A stretch of 64,000 bases of DNA from Apostichopus japonicus (lineage: Eukaryota > Echinodermata > Holothuroidea > Aspidochirotida > Stichopodidae), in assembly GCF_037975245.1 (NCBI RefSeq), contig NC_092575.1, positions 13,923,310-13,987,309 of the forward strand, given 5' to 3'. Below the pieces are notes generated by a model. That model was not told the origin of the DNA. It ran no database searches and was given only the letters and a program-made list of their open reading frames with translations. Below, one piece after another: positions 46,100 to 58,251 of this stretch; within the stretch, counting starts at the first letter, position 1; each line of letters begins with the position of its first letter. Both the position numbers and the translations under genes were made by a program.

Positions 46100-48150
46100 A
46101 TATTTTAACTCTCTCTACCCACTTCTCTCTCTACCTCTCTCTCTCTCCACCTCACACACGCACTCACAAACGAATTATTTCGAGGACGTGGTGATTCTTT
46201 AGAAATCACATCCGTGGACCTGGAATTCTTTTATTCAAGTCCTCGGTCAGAATACAAAACAAGTGCACGCACACACACGTACACACAAACCCAAACACAT
46301 GTAAGTTTGTGCAAAACATTTTAACAAATTAAAATGTGGTACACCATTGTTCACGTCCCAAGCTTGGGGGACGTGCTATCTAGCGCCCTTCGTTTGCCCG
46401 TGATCTGCATGTTTTCAAGCGCCCTCATTTAGATACTTTCTCAATATTATTCTAATATAGGGTGCCGGCCCGAATTATTCAAACAGTTACGTCTAGCATA
46501 ACATAATTTATAGCCTATATAGTTTCCTAAAATAAATATACAAATTAATTCATTTATATCACAACTTTGATTTGATATTTTACATTAGGAGTGACATTGA
46601 ACTAATTAATAGATTAACGTGATTTGTTACACTAATTTAACACTTAAATTATGACAGACTTTACGTATATTTGTTTTGATTGACATAATGGGGAATTCTA
46701 ACCGCTACAACGAGGCTACCATACACGGATTCTTCATAATTTATTCATCTAACCATACCTGAAATCCAATAGCTATTGATGAAATAAGCTAGTAATATTT
46801 CTACTTCGTTATTTCGTCCTCAAGATATGCAACACAAATATAATATGCTCCTGCCGCGTCTGGAATGTTCCTTTTAAGGCTAAATCGATTAAATTTCTTC
46901 GGATCCTGATCTTAACCCGATATGTTAATTATTAATCTAACCAACTCAACCAAAAATGTGATTTTAACTTCATGACAGCAGCATATCACACATATGGATA
47001 ACATCTCATACTATTTGTTATGCCAAGTCCAATTCCTCTCCTTGGTGAGGGTTTAGTGGTAGATAAAACACTGCCGGGGAAGTATATATATACATTACCT
47101 ATTCTGCAGAGACTCGCATGTACATTGTGTAGCCACACCCTTTTAGAAGTTTACATTCACCCCCCCCCCCACCCCTTCGGCCCTATACATCCACCCAGTC
47201 TCTCCTCATTACCTCCCTTATTATGAATTCTGATCTGCCCAGAGCTTTGGAGGAATATACTCTTATTCAAAATGTAAGTAAATTGGGCCATCTACCTATA
47301 ATGAGAAATACTGTTCGTTGTGGTTAAGATTTGCCTGTCGACAGTTTTGCGACGATTGATTCGTATTGCACCTCAAAAGACTATACTGTATATGATGAAC
47401 TGTAGAGACCTTATAGTGTTATACACCTAAACAATGTAAATGCTGGGTGTGCGTCATTGCATCTTTTGGCGCCGCTTTCCAATTATTTTTAATTTTCGCG
47501 CATGCGTTTTAGATGGAACATCTTCTTTTTTTCAGAGAATTAAAGAGTTCTTATAAATATGAAGAAAAGGGCTTGTTATATTTTACATAAAAAAAATGTT
47601 AGTTAATAGAAGGTTGTGCCATTATTGTGAAGTTCCATCTCATTTGGTGTTCTGGTAGAAGGCATGAAGGCACAACTGAGGACAATAAAGTTGGCTGGTC
47701 ATGTCTCGTTATTTATAGGAGAGTGACGTAAGGGATTAAAGATAATATGGAATTTCTTTTGCCCTTCCCCCTCCCTCTCTCTCTCACCTCCCGGCTTCCT
47801 GTCCTTCCTTCCCCTGCTCCATTCCCCTCCTACCTTACCCTCCCCCCCCCAAAAAAAGAAAACACTAGACAATGTTGAAATTTCTTAAGTCTGTTGTCTA
47901 TACTTAGACTGAGAGCCCAAGAGCCAATGCGCTTAACCGAACGAGATATCAATATCTGGGTGCAATATTGGGAAGTCACTTTTTCTATATGTTTCATCGA
48001 TGTTTTCTGTTCTCTATATCAAATTTAGTTTTTTCTCGTTTTACTTTGTAAGGGACTACCAGACTCGAAAAGTTATCTTACTTCTGGGTCCCGCTGCCTC
48101 ATTGCTTTAACTATGAATTAACAAATGTACATTTTTGTGATTTAAAGGTA
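46100..48150. other. No gene
   Basis: Simple CT-rich tracts (46109-46150, 47765-47845), an AC-rich stretch at 46264-46290, and AT-rich DNA. No supported reading frame or element ends. Confidence 0.4.
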
Positions 48151-48490
<340 letters not shown>

Positions 48491-49428
48491 CTCCAGATGG
48501 CACTTTATAGATGCAGCAGGTGTCCTAGTTAGAAATTCCATGTTACTCTATACAATATATGCGCTTGTACTCTGCTTTTACATCGTTTGCTTCGGGTCAA
48601 GGCCCTGAGTTCCCGGTCTTCGTGGACTAGATGAGCGAGGGTTATACATACAATGTTAAACCTTACATGAAATATTTCTGCCAAGTGTGGTATATCATAT
48701 TTACGTAAAAAATTATTGAAAATGTATGCAGCCAAATGTGCGAAACAGGTTTGGTGCCATCATATAACAACAGAAAAGTGTGTAATGCTACTGTGTACTG
48801 TTCGTACACACACTACACTGCATATAGTCTGAGACTGAGAATGATATCAGACAAGCACTGTAGAACCAACAATACTACTATCTATTCCCTTTGTTGTGCT
48901 TTCCAGTTTAATATTTATATATACTCTAATCATTACATGTCATCTACACAAAGCAACTCAATAGTCTCTTCAATTCTCGTGGTTTGCTCTTTTCTTTTAA
49001 CGACGATTTGATCGAAGTTTACGATCTTGAAACCAGCATTAAGACGGTCTTGTTGATTAATAGCTTACCTTAATTAAAACTGCTTCGTTTCAAAGCGAAA
49101 AAAAAAACATTAAGTCATCTATATTAGGCTAGATGATGCAACAGATATATGCTTTCAAGAAGACGATTTACCCGTGCATCGTCAAGTGCATCTTTACATG
49201 TAATAGAAAGCTAATGTGTGAACTACTATAACCACCATTAATGATAACACAAAATGGCAGTGAGAAACACAACAGTACGTGTTTGAATGTTGTAAGTTGC
49301 GTTGTATTGCAGCTGTGTACTATATAACCGTGAAATATTCAAATATAATATATGATACTCCTTCATCTTACTATAGACATATATGTGAATAAAACCACTG
49401 GACTCATATTCCCACAACTTGCGTGGCA
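48491..49428. other. No gene
   Basis: AT-rich interval between two copies of the same dispersed repeat. Open frames are short and unsupported. Confidence 0.4.
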
Positions 49429-49505
49429 GCAATAAACGAAACGAAATGAAATACACAGATATATATTATTGTCGTGGATTATGTGCATCGTGTGGACCTG
49501 GGGAC
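49429..49505 (+). repeat. Partial copy of the 48.2-kb dispersed repeat
   Basis: caataaacgaaacgaaatga followed by attgtcgtggattatgtgca and gtgtggacctg, then the match ends. The opening (aataaacgaaacgaaatgaaat) looks like the tail of a retroelement. Confidence 0.65.
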
Positions 49506-50263
49506 TCTGCGTGCAATGGGTTCTGGGCTTACTGTATCTGTCAGGACGTTACTGCGGAGTGAAGCGTATCGAGATAGACCCAAGCTAGAGAAGGAAACAT
49601 ACACGATGCGTGGCGTGCAGTGTGTACAGTACATATATTTACGTGGTGTCTCTATCAAGACCCGGCACCCGAATGCCATCCAAAACTAACAACTAATTAA
49701 CATACACATAACATTGAATTACACAGCCGTCTAAATACTTTCTATAAGCAACTAAGCTTCATTTGACAATATAGACAGTTTACGTAACAAATAACATGCA
49801 CTATTACACTAATTTGTCGCTAAGTATATTCTTAAAAGCATCCGTACAACAATGTTAGACATCCCGTAGGATGTTTGTAAGCTAAACTATACCGCCCGCC
49901 CCCCCCCCACAGAGAAAAGGGACTGTGGGAGGAAACAGAAGAATTACGTAAACTTTCGACATGGAACTGACTATAACATACAAGTCCACATTTCTACCCA
50001 CTGAACTACCCGACATGTACCTCTCAATTTATCTTGACGGTTGGACAATGTGTATTCTTTGCAATGAAATTCCGATGCTTTCAACAAAGTGTCCTTCCAA
50101 ACTACCTTCCTCGCATTATATGAAAAAAAACCATCCACAATTTGTTTCAAATCAAGCCGGGGACAAATACGTTAAGTCCGTATAATGAAACCTGTTTCGG
50201 GATCTGTATGGCTAATTTTCAAATTAAATAGTCAATCGCAGTATCAAAGAACAAGCCGTAATA
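49506..50263. other. No gene
   Basis: A C-run at 49902-49909; otherwise mixed DNA without splice-supported frames. Confidence 0.4.
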
Positions 50264-50271
50264 TTCGCATC

Positions 50272-50922
50272 CAAGGGCGGCGGAACCGGGGGGCACAGGG
50301 GGCACGTGCCCCCCACTTTTCCTCAGGGTTAAATATGTGCCCTTTTTCTACATAAAAATTGAGGTTTCTCAAGTTAGCAAGAGGCCAGGAAACCAGAATG
50401 AACACTCGGGAAGGGCCGTTTCCGGCCATCTGAGGGTTTGTAAAACCAAAATTTTTCTTGTACGCTCCGCGCCAACTGATGGTGGCGCTCCGCTCAGATA
50501 GTTGTGCATACAACTTTGCAAATCCCGGCTACGCCCCTGACTTTTAATGAATTTATCTGGGTCAAACTCAAAGCTATTTCGAATGGAATAAATTGTTAAG
50601 ATATTAACAAGAAATAAACTCTAATTCGGAAGATTCCTACATTAGCAACTAGCATGATTTCACCTCATTTTGTCTCAATAGAAAACTTGTTCCTTGTTTC
50701 CCAATTTGCACATTGGATATTGCAGTGATAGTATTCATATTTTCCTTGAAGGGGGGGGGGGGGGGGCTTGATGGAGTGATTTGTATACGCAAATAAGATA
50801 ATACAATAAGAGTTATAAAGGGTACTAAATATGAGGCTACATCAATCCAATCGAATTTCTGCAAAGTGCCCTTTGATGTCGGTGCCCCCCCCCCCAGATT
50901 AAAAGTGCTTCCGCCGCCCTTG
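50272..50922. mobile_element. hAT-type MITE, inverted family member of 17441-18343
   Basis: Ends caagggcggcggaacc and, inverted, caagggcggcggaagc. The perfect 8-bp duplication ttcgcatc lies at 50264-50271 and 50923-50930. Homopolymer G/C runs are at 50750-50767 and 50885-50895. It contains ttgtacgctccgcgccaact followed by gctccgctcagatag, the module shared by many elements here. Confidence 0.87.
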
Positions 50923-50930
50923 TTCGCATC

Positions 50931-51880
50931 CCTTATACTGGAGGATATAAAGTGGAACTTTGGGGATAAGGTGGTTAAATTCTGAAATAAGAAACAAGAC
51001 GCTGAAGAGGAAAGTCAAAATTTCAGATATAAAAATATCGTAAATTTGAGGAAAATGACTCGGGATATATGTCGAGATATGTATATGTGTGACCCATTGG
51101 CTTGTCAACTCTTTAACGCAACTTGGTATAGGGATGTACGGTATCGCAATAAGTGAAATAACCATAATGTTACCTTCGCCACCCACCCCCGCACCTGTGT
51201 GTCGTTGTACCTGTACGGCTATGTTCATGCGCATAGGCGTACGGGAGCATTTCATTGGGGGGCAGAAACTTTTGTGCCCGAAAGTTCCCGTGAGACTATC
51301 TAAGCGGTGCGCCACCATTAGTTGGCGTGTAGCGTACAAGAACTTTTTTTTTATTAAAAATGCCTCTCAGATTGCCGGAAGTGTCACTTCTGAGGCCTTG
51401 CAAGTTGCATCTAAACATTCTTTATTTTATAATCTCACGTTTTAGAAATTTAGGCGATAGTGCAAAAAGCGAAGTAGCCCAGATGAGCTGCGCTTACGGC
51501 AGTGTTACACGGAAATATTAGGGCATCATTATGCTAAATAAAGAAAGTCGTTAGGCCTATATTAATATAAATGTCACAAAACAAATAACACAAAACGCTC
51601 TCCACGGAATCAAATCTCCCAAATGATTCCTTAGTGACGTCGAAGTCCGGGGCGTGCAGTTCAAGACAATACATGTTCAAAACGCTTATTGAAAATTATT
51701 CTGAGGACTAAATCTCCTCATTGCCTCTTAAGTTGAATAAGTTCATCAGTCATTTTGGCTCTCTATGGCACAGGACGCAGTAATTGTCCGTACATTTTTT
51801 ATCGTTCAGTATCCATTCTTCCTCATAATAATCAGCTGCCACGCAATCCTGGTTTACGTAGTTGTTCAATCGGTCATTAC

Positions 51881-51917
<37 letters not shown>

Positions 51918-52628
51918 GGAGAGACGTGTGGAGAGAAGAATGAAAGTAAGAACTTTTTAATTTGCCAGGCTTTGTCAATCAAATCCCCTTCGCTGCAATG
52001 ACCAAAGAAATCAAATGTTTGTCCTTATGTAGCTAAATGTAGCTTATGTAGCTGCTAAATGTTTCCTCGGAATTTATTCTTTGTACAAGTCAAGGGAACT
52101 TCATGGCTGTAAGGGTTAAAAACAAGATGCCGAAGTACAATATATATGACACTTATATAGGTAACGTACACGATGCTGAAGCAAAGTGCATGACATCGGA
52201 GGGTTATTATGCATGATGCTTAATTAGATGCAGTGACTAATTTGCTTATTGGCCCACAATAAATTATGGTTACCCTCACAATTCACGGATATTTGCATCA
52301 ATGCATACGGTAGTATTTATATCCGTGATGGATACACACAAAAAATAATTCGGAATGGCAAATCTGTAAATACTACTTCAGCATGCAAACGATTGTCATC
52401 GGAAGGGGTGTAGCAAGAAGGTGCAGTGTGCCGGGATATAGAAGTGTTAATGATTTGATAAGATTTATTAACATTTATCCACGTCTAATATGGAACGCCG
52501 TTATTTATATTGAGGATTTTCATTGAAATCCTCAATATAATTAACTATTCTGATCATCGAATTACTTATACGATCACAACAACAATAGTATGGACATGAT
52601 TAAGCATTCTACAGCAATTAAAAAGTAC
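50931..52628. other. No gene; partial MITE and (GA)n
   Basis: 51228-51445 is part of a hAT-like MITE (cataggcgtacggg at the left; shared ctatctaagcggtgcgccac module) without an identified right end. (GA)n lies at 51881-51914. No supported reading frame. Confidence 0.45.
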
Positions 52629-52756
52629 CGTTTGTTCCGCTGTAATGGCCGACCATTCAACCACTGGAAATTCTCAGTAGAATTCCGCACGATTCCCAAC
52701 CATACGCACTTGCAGGATGAAGACGTTCCACGTGCATTGAGCATTTCCAAGGTGTC
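52629..52756 (-). pseudogene. Orphan C-type-lectin exon with a lost acceptor site
   Basis: The minus-strand reading DTLEMLNARGTSSSCKCVW and LGIVRNSTENFQWLNGRPLQ matches the exon at 34987-34857 (DTLEMFNAEGTSPACTLVW, WLNGQPFQ), with the same phases (128 against 131 bp). The donor (gtactt) is kept, but the acceptor reads aactttcgg instead of aactttcag. No other lectin exons were found near it. It is the relic of a duplicated lectin gene or a stray copy, now apparently unspliceable. Confidence 0.7.
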
Positions 52757-52877
52757 CCGAAAGTTGTTGGTAAGGAAAAGAAACATTCGACTAGAACTAT
52801 ACAAGCACAAATAAATAGAAAGAAGGCTTAAAAGACCAGTCCAGTGATAAATATATTTGTAACGTAAGAATGAGAAA

Positions 52878-52893
52878 ATTATTATTATTATTA

Positions 52894-52975
<82 letters not shown>

Positions 52976-53055
52976 GATTATGATTATGATTATTGTTATG
53001 ATTATTATTATGATTATTATTATGATTATGATTATTATTATTATTATTTTTTTTT
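52878..53055 (-). repeat. (ATT)n microsatellite, the 3' tail of the old LINE
   Basis: Read on the minus strand, the LINE 3' UTR ends aataaatggag followed by an A-run and then (aat)n with cat variants. The tract therefore starts exactly where a poly(A)-like tail is expected. Confidence 0.8.
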
Positions 53056-53161
53056 CTCCATTTATTCAGCATATTTTATATATTTAATATAGCATATACA
53101 TATTGTTATAAATTATAATCACCTTTTACGATTCTTGCATAGAACATGTTTAAATGAAATT

Positions 53162-53272
53162 TCAAGAACGGAACAACTCTGGGCATTCAGAAAATGCCTG
53201 TTGTAATTGAATATAACTTACTTTATCTTTCTTACACTTACTAGATTTTGAGTGGATATAACGTTCAACATC
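53162..53272 (-). pseudogene. C-terminal end of the old LINE ORF2, cut off by the younger LINE
   Basis: The minus frame reads DVERYIHSKSSKCKKDK and continues to TGA (53162-53164). It aligns with the C terminus of the intact LINE (VEMYILINNKKHKE). It continues the frame that ends at 58382 on the other side of the insertion. Confidence 0.75.
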
Positions 53273-53430
53273 GGAACGAGGATGGCCTTTTAACTGTCAA
53301 GAACGTTCTGTAAGGGGCTCTCAATTTTAACGCTTATTCTCCACTTCTTCCGCATTGAGCAAGTGTTTGCTTACCACCAACCCGGAATATCAACTATATT
53401 CTAACTTTTTCTTCGTGAATTTGTGCCGTT

Positions 53431-54213
53431 ATGGTGAGAGGTAGGCCCAAAGGAAGCAAAAATAAGCCAAAGGTAACTTCAACTAGGCCTACAGTAAGCG
53501 ACATGGCTAGTAAAAGGCCTACCATGCTAAGTCAACGCAGTAGACAACGTGGTTCGAGCTCTGAATCAGAGACGACGCCCAGCTGGAAAGAGGCATTTGA
53601 AACATTTAAGTTGTCATTACGTAACGATTTCGAAAAAAGCATTGGCATGTTGGAAAGCAACCTGGAAAAAGCTATTGAATCCTTATCTGAACGCGTGGAG
53701 GAGATAGAGAAAAGAGACGAGGATTATACAAATCGCTTCTTAGGAATTTCTAAAGCTCTAGAGAAGGCCAACGTCACCATCAATGAAAATGCCGAATGTA
53801 TTAACAATCTTGAGCGGCATTCGAGGAGGAACAACTTCAGAGTCGTGGGAATCAAAAGAACTGAAAACGAGAATTGTTCGACTATTTTACGAGAAAAGGT
53901 CCTTTCAAAGTTTCCAAATGGCCACGAGATACGTATTGAGAGATGCCATCGGGATGGACGGGGTGTCGGAGATAAACCGCCTCATATATTAGCGAGATGT
54001 CTGTCCTTTCAGGATAAGATTATTATAATGAAGTCGTGGAGAACTCACCTGAAGGATCAACAATTTTTTATTGTAGACGATCTTACGAGGCTGGATCTAG
54101 AGGAGAAAAAAGCCCGATCGGCTAAGATGAAGGAACTGTATTCAACTGGAACAAAACTACGATTCGTGGCGGGGAAGTGGCGGGATGCTCGGGGGAAACC
54201 GTACCCTTTTTGA
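53431..54213 (+). CDS. LINE ORF1 protein (L1-type RNA-binding, with AT-hook-like start)
   Basis: 260 aa, complete. Residues 3-10 (RGRPKGSK) resemble an AT hook. Residues about 55-130 are heptad-rich and likely a coiled coil (LESNLEKAIESLSERVEEIE). Residues 131-200 fit the RRM-like domain of L1 ORF1 proteins (RRNNFRVVGIKR; IERCHRDGRG; PPHILARCLSFQDK). Residues 205-260 form a basic C-terminal part (DDLTRLDLEEKKARSAKMKE; KWRDARG). L1 ORF1 proteins trimerise, coat the element RNA and act as nucleic-acid chaperones; this role is inferred from the domain order. It lies 158 bp from the 5' end of the element, and ORF2 follows downstream. Confidence 0.85.
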   Translation: MVRGRPKGSKNKPKVTSTRPTVSDMASKRPTMLSQRSRQRGSSSESETTPSWKEAFETFKLSLRNDFEKSIGMLESNLEKAIESLSERVEEIEKRDEDYTNRFLGISKALEKANVTINENAECINNLERHSRRNNFRVVGIKRTENENCSTILREKVLSKFPNGHEIRIERCHRDGRGVGDKPPHILARCLSFQDKIIIMKSWRTHLKDQQFFIVDDLTRLDLEEKKARSAKMKELYSTGTKLRFVAGKWRDARGKPYPF

Positions 54214-54522
54214 ATAAAAAACAACGTCGTGGAATCCACTAGTGAACTTTACAGATGTTCTGTAACTCATTAAACTAACATCTGGATCATATTTAATTGT
54301 ATTTTTCTGACGAGTTTTCTAAATTGATCCCTTTACTTTATATGGAATGTTCGATTGTTAAGTCAAGGTTAGTCCTCATTCCTTTTTTCTCGAGTGCAAA
54401 CAAAGCACTCTCTTTTGTGTTGTCTTGTTGTTGTTGTATTGTTGTTGTTTTTGTCTTTGATAGTTTGTCTGTGTGTTTTGCTTTAGTCTGTTTTGTGTTT
54501 GGTTTTTTCTTTAGTCCTTAAA

Positions 54523-57500
54523 ATGCATGATATCATCTCTGTTTGTACCTTTAATGCTCGTGGTTTAAATGATTTAAAAAATAGGCGTAAGGTGTTTACT
54601 TGGCTACATAATCAAAAGTTCTCTATTTCTTTAATTCAAGAAACACATTGCATTGACGCTTCTACAAGTTTTTGGAGTAATGAATGGGGTGGAAAGGCTT
54701 TTTTTTCTTGTGGATCTGTAAGAAGCGCTGGGTGTGCCATACTGTTTAATCCTTCCCTTAGCCTAGCAGTTGTTAAGCATTTGTCAGATTGCAACGGCCG
54801 CTACATTATTATTGATATTGTTATTAATGACACAGTTTATACTATTGTTAATGTTTATGCCCCCAATAGGGACGATCCGTCTTTTTTTAGCAACATATAT
54901 AGGTGTCTAGCGTCCAATTTTACTTGCATAAACATTATATGGGGTGGTGATTTTAACTTAGTTCTGGACCTAGATCTCGACAAGGCAGGGGGCACAAAAA
55001 GAACAAATTTTAGAGCGAGAGAGATACTCTTTGAATGCATACAGGGACTTAATTTAGTTGATGTATTTAGGGAGAGGAACCCAAAGAAGTACCTTTTCAC
55101 ATGGTTTTCCAATATTATTGATGGCCTTAGTTGTAGGTTAGATTTTTTTCTGGTGTCAACCAACTTGCTAGCTTTGTGTAACGACTGTTATACTTTATCG
55201 ACCATTCAGTCTGATCATAATGCGGTAATTTTTAAGATGCGTGCTTCGACTTTTAAGAGAGGCGGGGGGTTTTGGAAATTAAACACTTCCCTATTGAAAG
55301 AAGCAGATTTCGTAGAAGGAATTCGTAAGTTAGTTTCTGGTGCCTTGGCAGAATGGGATTTAGATGCAACTAATCCACAACATTTTTGGGAATATTTAAA
55401 ATTCCTCATTCGTTCCTGGTCCATGAAATATTCTAAAGAAAGGTCTCGTCTTGTGAGGGAGAGGGAAAAAACGTTACAAAAATGTATTGTTTCATTAGAA
55501 ACTGAATACAATTTCAACCCCACTCCGTCCCTTAAACTACAAATTTCAAACGCTAAGCACAGCCTTGACGACATTTACGAGGGCAAAATTGATGGTATTA
55601 TTATTCGCTCTAGAGCGAGATGGGTTGAACAAGGTGAACGGAATACACAATACTTTCTAAATTTAGAGAAGCGAAACAGTGAGCGCAAGTCAATTAAAAT
55701 TCTAGTTGATGACAATGGGACTGAGTTTACCGATCTCCACGCAATTCTAAACGTTGAGCGAACTTTTTACGAAAATTTATATGCTACTTGTAATGATGCT
55801 TGCTTGGATAATACTTTTACTGAGTCGCTTCATATTACGGGTTTGAACGACGATTCAAGAAATAATTGTGAAGGTGCCTTAACTGAAGAGGAATGTTGGA
55901 ATGCACTTAAGAGTATGGCTTCTGGTAAGGTACCTGGCAGCGATGGTCTGCCAGCCGAATTTTATAGATTTTTTTGGCCAGAAATTAAGTCTTTCGTTGT
56001 TATGTCGCTGAACTCGGGATATCTGATAAGTAAACTTTCTTCGGAGCAAGGCAGAGCTGTTATTACTTTACTTCCTAAAGATGGTAAAGACATTAAGAAA
56101 ATTAGTAATTGGAGGCCAATCTCACTTTTAAATGTAGACTACAAAATTGCTGCTTCTTGTATTTCTGCAAGACTCAAAGAGGTCTTGCCGCATGTTATCC
56201 ATCATGATCAAACCGGCTTCCTTAAAAACCGATATATAGGAGAAAATATTCGACTGATCCTAGATGTTATACAGTATGCACAGGATAAAAATGTGCCAGG
56301 TTACATTCTTTTCGTTGACTTTGAAAAAGCCTTCGACAGTGTTAATTGGAATTTTTTGTACCATACACTTCAACTTTTCAATTTTGGGGATAGCATTTTT
56401 TGTTGGGTTAAGACCTTTTATGCAAATTGTACGGCTTGCGTTTTGAATAACGGGGTTTCCTCTGGCTTTTTTCCTGTTAAAAGGGGGATGCGCCAAGGCT
56501 GCCCCTTAAGCCCATACCTTTTTGTGTTGTGTGCGGAAATTTTGGCTTTGAAATTACGAGCTGACCGTATGTATGTCGGTTTTCCAGTAGGCAATGTTAA
56601 CATTAAAGTGTCTATGTATGCTGATGACACAACTATTTTTCTGGACAATATCGATCGTTCTTTACAGAGAGTTGTTGAGATACTAACAGAGTTTAAACAA
56701 GCTTCTGGTCTGAAGATCAACTTCGAAAAGTCTAACATTCTTCCTATCGGCGATAATAATGAGAATGGTAATGGTCAGAGTGCTTATAATATTCCCTTTA
56801 CAGATGGTCCTATTAAGGTTCTTGGTATTACACTTACGAATAATAGAAGTGACCTCTTTCCCTTAAACTATTTGCCAAAACTTTCACGTTTGAAAAGTGT
56901 CCTAAATATGTGGTCTCCTCGTGATCTGACTCCCTATGGTAAAATTGTTATCATAAAGAGTTTTGCTCTGTCACAACTTGTTTTCCTCTTCTCTGTTCTG
57001 CCTAACCCTCCAGAATCATTTTTAAAGGAACTAAATAGTTTACTGTTTAACTTTATTTGGAGAGGAAAGGGCGACAAAATAAAGAGGAAAATTTTAATGC
57101 AGCCACAGGAAGAAGGCGGCTTGAATATGATTAACGTGCATGATTTCATGAAAAGTATGAAAATCACTTGGATTAAAAGATATACAGATCATAATTTTGG
57201 CCATTGGAAAGTCCTTTTCGACTATTTTTTGAAAAGCGTTGGTAAGGATTTTCTTTTTAGCTGTAATTTCAAGGGAAATGATATTTTTAACAAGGTTAAA
57301 CACGAGTTTCTTCGCAACTGCTGTTGTGCTTGGAGCGATCTCACCTTTGAAACCCCGGTGGCGAATTACGGTGATCAGATTATCTGGAACAACAGTTTTA
57401 TCAAGATTAATAATGAAGTAGTTTGGTACAGGAAGTGTTTTAATTCAAATGTGCTTTATGTCCGGGATTTTTATGACATGTCTGGCAGGCCTCTATCGTA

Positions 57501-58251
57501 TACTGCTTTTATTGCTAAATTTAATTGTCCAAGCTTCCCCTTTACTAAGCTGAATGGGATTATACATTCTATCCCACGTACGTGGGTACCATCCAGATAT
57601 TCATTGCAGCTGCCGAAGCAACCATGTAGTCAGCAGGTTATGTTAGCGCAACTATATGGTACTACTAAGATTTGTCAATATGCTTATAATAAATTTAACA
57701 GCCGTTGTATTGAGCAACCACGTGGTTGTTTAAAATGGGACAATGATTTTAAAGGCACCACTTTAAACTGGAGTGAAATTTTTGGTTCTTGTAGCAAGAT
57801 TAGAGATACTAAATTAAGAAGCTTTCAGTACAAGTTTATCCATCGTATCATTACTACAAATAGTTTTCTTAGTAAAATTAACATTATTGACGACCCAAGT
57901 TGCAGTTTTTGTGGCGAGTCTACTGAAACTTTAGACCACCTTTACTGGCGCTGTAGCGCAGTTGGAGATATTTGGAACAAAATATATCTTGAAATCTTTA
58001 ATTCAAAAGTTGAAGTTGAGTACGAACACGTGTGTTTTGGTTATGATTACGAGAAAAAAATGAAATGGTATAGCCTGACAATGTTTTATGCCAAATATTA
58101 TATTTACCTTTGCAGAATTAACAAAAGCGTTCCAAGTTATGATATTTTCAAGCATAAGCTTTCATTTTTCTTGAGTGTTGAAATGTATATACTTATCAAT
58201 AACAAAAAGCACAAAGAAATTAAACTGCTAAGGGATTCTTTGCATTATTGA
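54523..58251 (+). CDS. LINE ORF2: endonuclease and reverse transcriptase, intact
   Basis: 1,242 aa from the Met at 54523 (an upstream in-frame Met at 54493 is possible; the later one is chosen because the endonuclease core CTFNARGL begins eight residues on). APE-type endonuclease: N11, QETH with E40, YAPN 112-115, GGDFN 141-145, LDFF 206-209, SDH 230-232. Reverse transcriptase: GFLKNRYIGENIR, FVDFEKAFDSV, RQGCPLSPYLF, YADD at 699-702. The C terminus has a CX2C-X8-H-X4-C zinc knuckle (CSFC...HLYWRC, about 1127-1144). The protein nicks target DNA and copies the element RNA by target-primed reverse transcription. There are no stops or frameshifts. Motif style fits the L1/Tx1 group. Confidence 0.92.
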   Translation: MHDIISVCTFNARGLNDLKNRRKVFTWLHNQKFSISLIQETHCIDASTSFWSNEWGGKAFFSCGSVRSAGCAILFNPSLSLAVVKHLSDCNGRYIIIDIVINDTVYTIVNVYAPNRDDPSFFSNIYRCLASNFTCINIIWGGDFNLVLDLDLDKAGGTKRTNFRAREILFECIQGLNLVDVFRERNPKKYLFTWFSNIIDGLSCRLDFFLVSTNLLALCNDCYTLSTIQSDHNAVIFKMRASTFKRGGGFWKLNTSLLKEADFVEGIRKLVSGALAEWDLDATNPQHFWEYLKFLIRSWSMKYSKERSRLVREREKTLQKCIVSLETEYNFNPTPSLKLQISNAKHSLDDIYEGKIDGIIIRSRARWVEQGERNTQYFLNLEKRNSERKSIKILVDDNGTEFTDLHAILNVERTFYENLYATCNDACLDNTFTESLHITGLNDDSRNNCEGALTEEECWNALKSMASGKVPGSDGLPAEFYRFFWPEIKSFVVMSLNSGYLISKLSSEQGRAVITLLPKDGKDIKKISNWRPISLLNVDYKIAASCISARLKEVLPHVIHHDQTGFLKNRYIGENIRLILDVIQYAQDKNVPGYILFVDFEKAFDSVNWNFLYHTLQLFNFGDSIFCWVKTFYANCTACVLNNGVSSGFFPVKRGMRQGCPLSPYLFVLCAEILALKLRADRMYVGFPVGNVNIKVSMYADDTTIFLDNIDRSLQRVVEILTEFKQASGLKINFEKSNILPIGDNNENGNGQSAYNIPFTDGPIKVLGITLTNNRSDLFPLNYLPKLSRLKSVLNMWSPRDLTPYGKIVIIKSFALSQLVFLFSVLPNPPESFLKELNSLLFNFIWRGKGDKIKRKILMQPQEEGGLNMINVHDFMKSMKITWIKRYTDHNFGHWKVLFDYFLKSVGKDFLFSCNFKGNDIFNKVKHEFLRNCCCAWSDLTFETPVANYGDQIIWNNSFIKINNEVVWYRKCFNSNVLYVRDFYDMSGRPLSYTAFIAKFNCPSFPFTKLNGIIHSIPRTWVPSRYSLQLPKQPCSQQVMLAQLYGTTKICQYAYNKFNSRCIEQPRGCLKWDNDFKGTTLNWSEIFGSCSKIRDTKLRSFQYKFIHRIITTNSFLSKINIIDDPSCSFCGESTETLDHLYWRCSAVGDIWNKIYLEIFNSKVEVEYEHVCFGYDYEKKMKWYSLTMFYAKYYIYLCRINKSVPSYDIFKHKLSFFLSVEMYILINNKKHKEIKLLRDSLHY

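Noticed and set aside
52797-53072. Poly-Asn open frame
   Set aside because: Translation of the (ATT)n tract.
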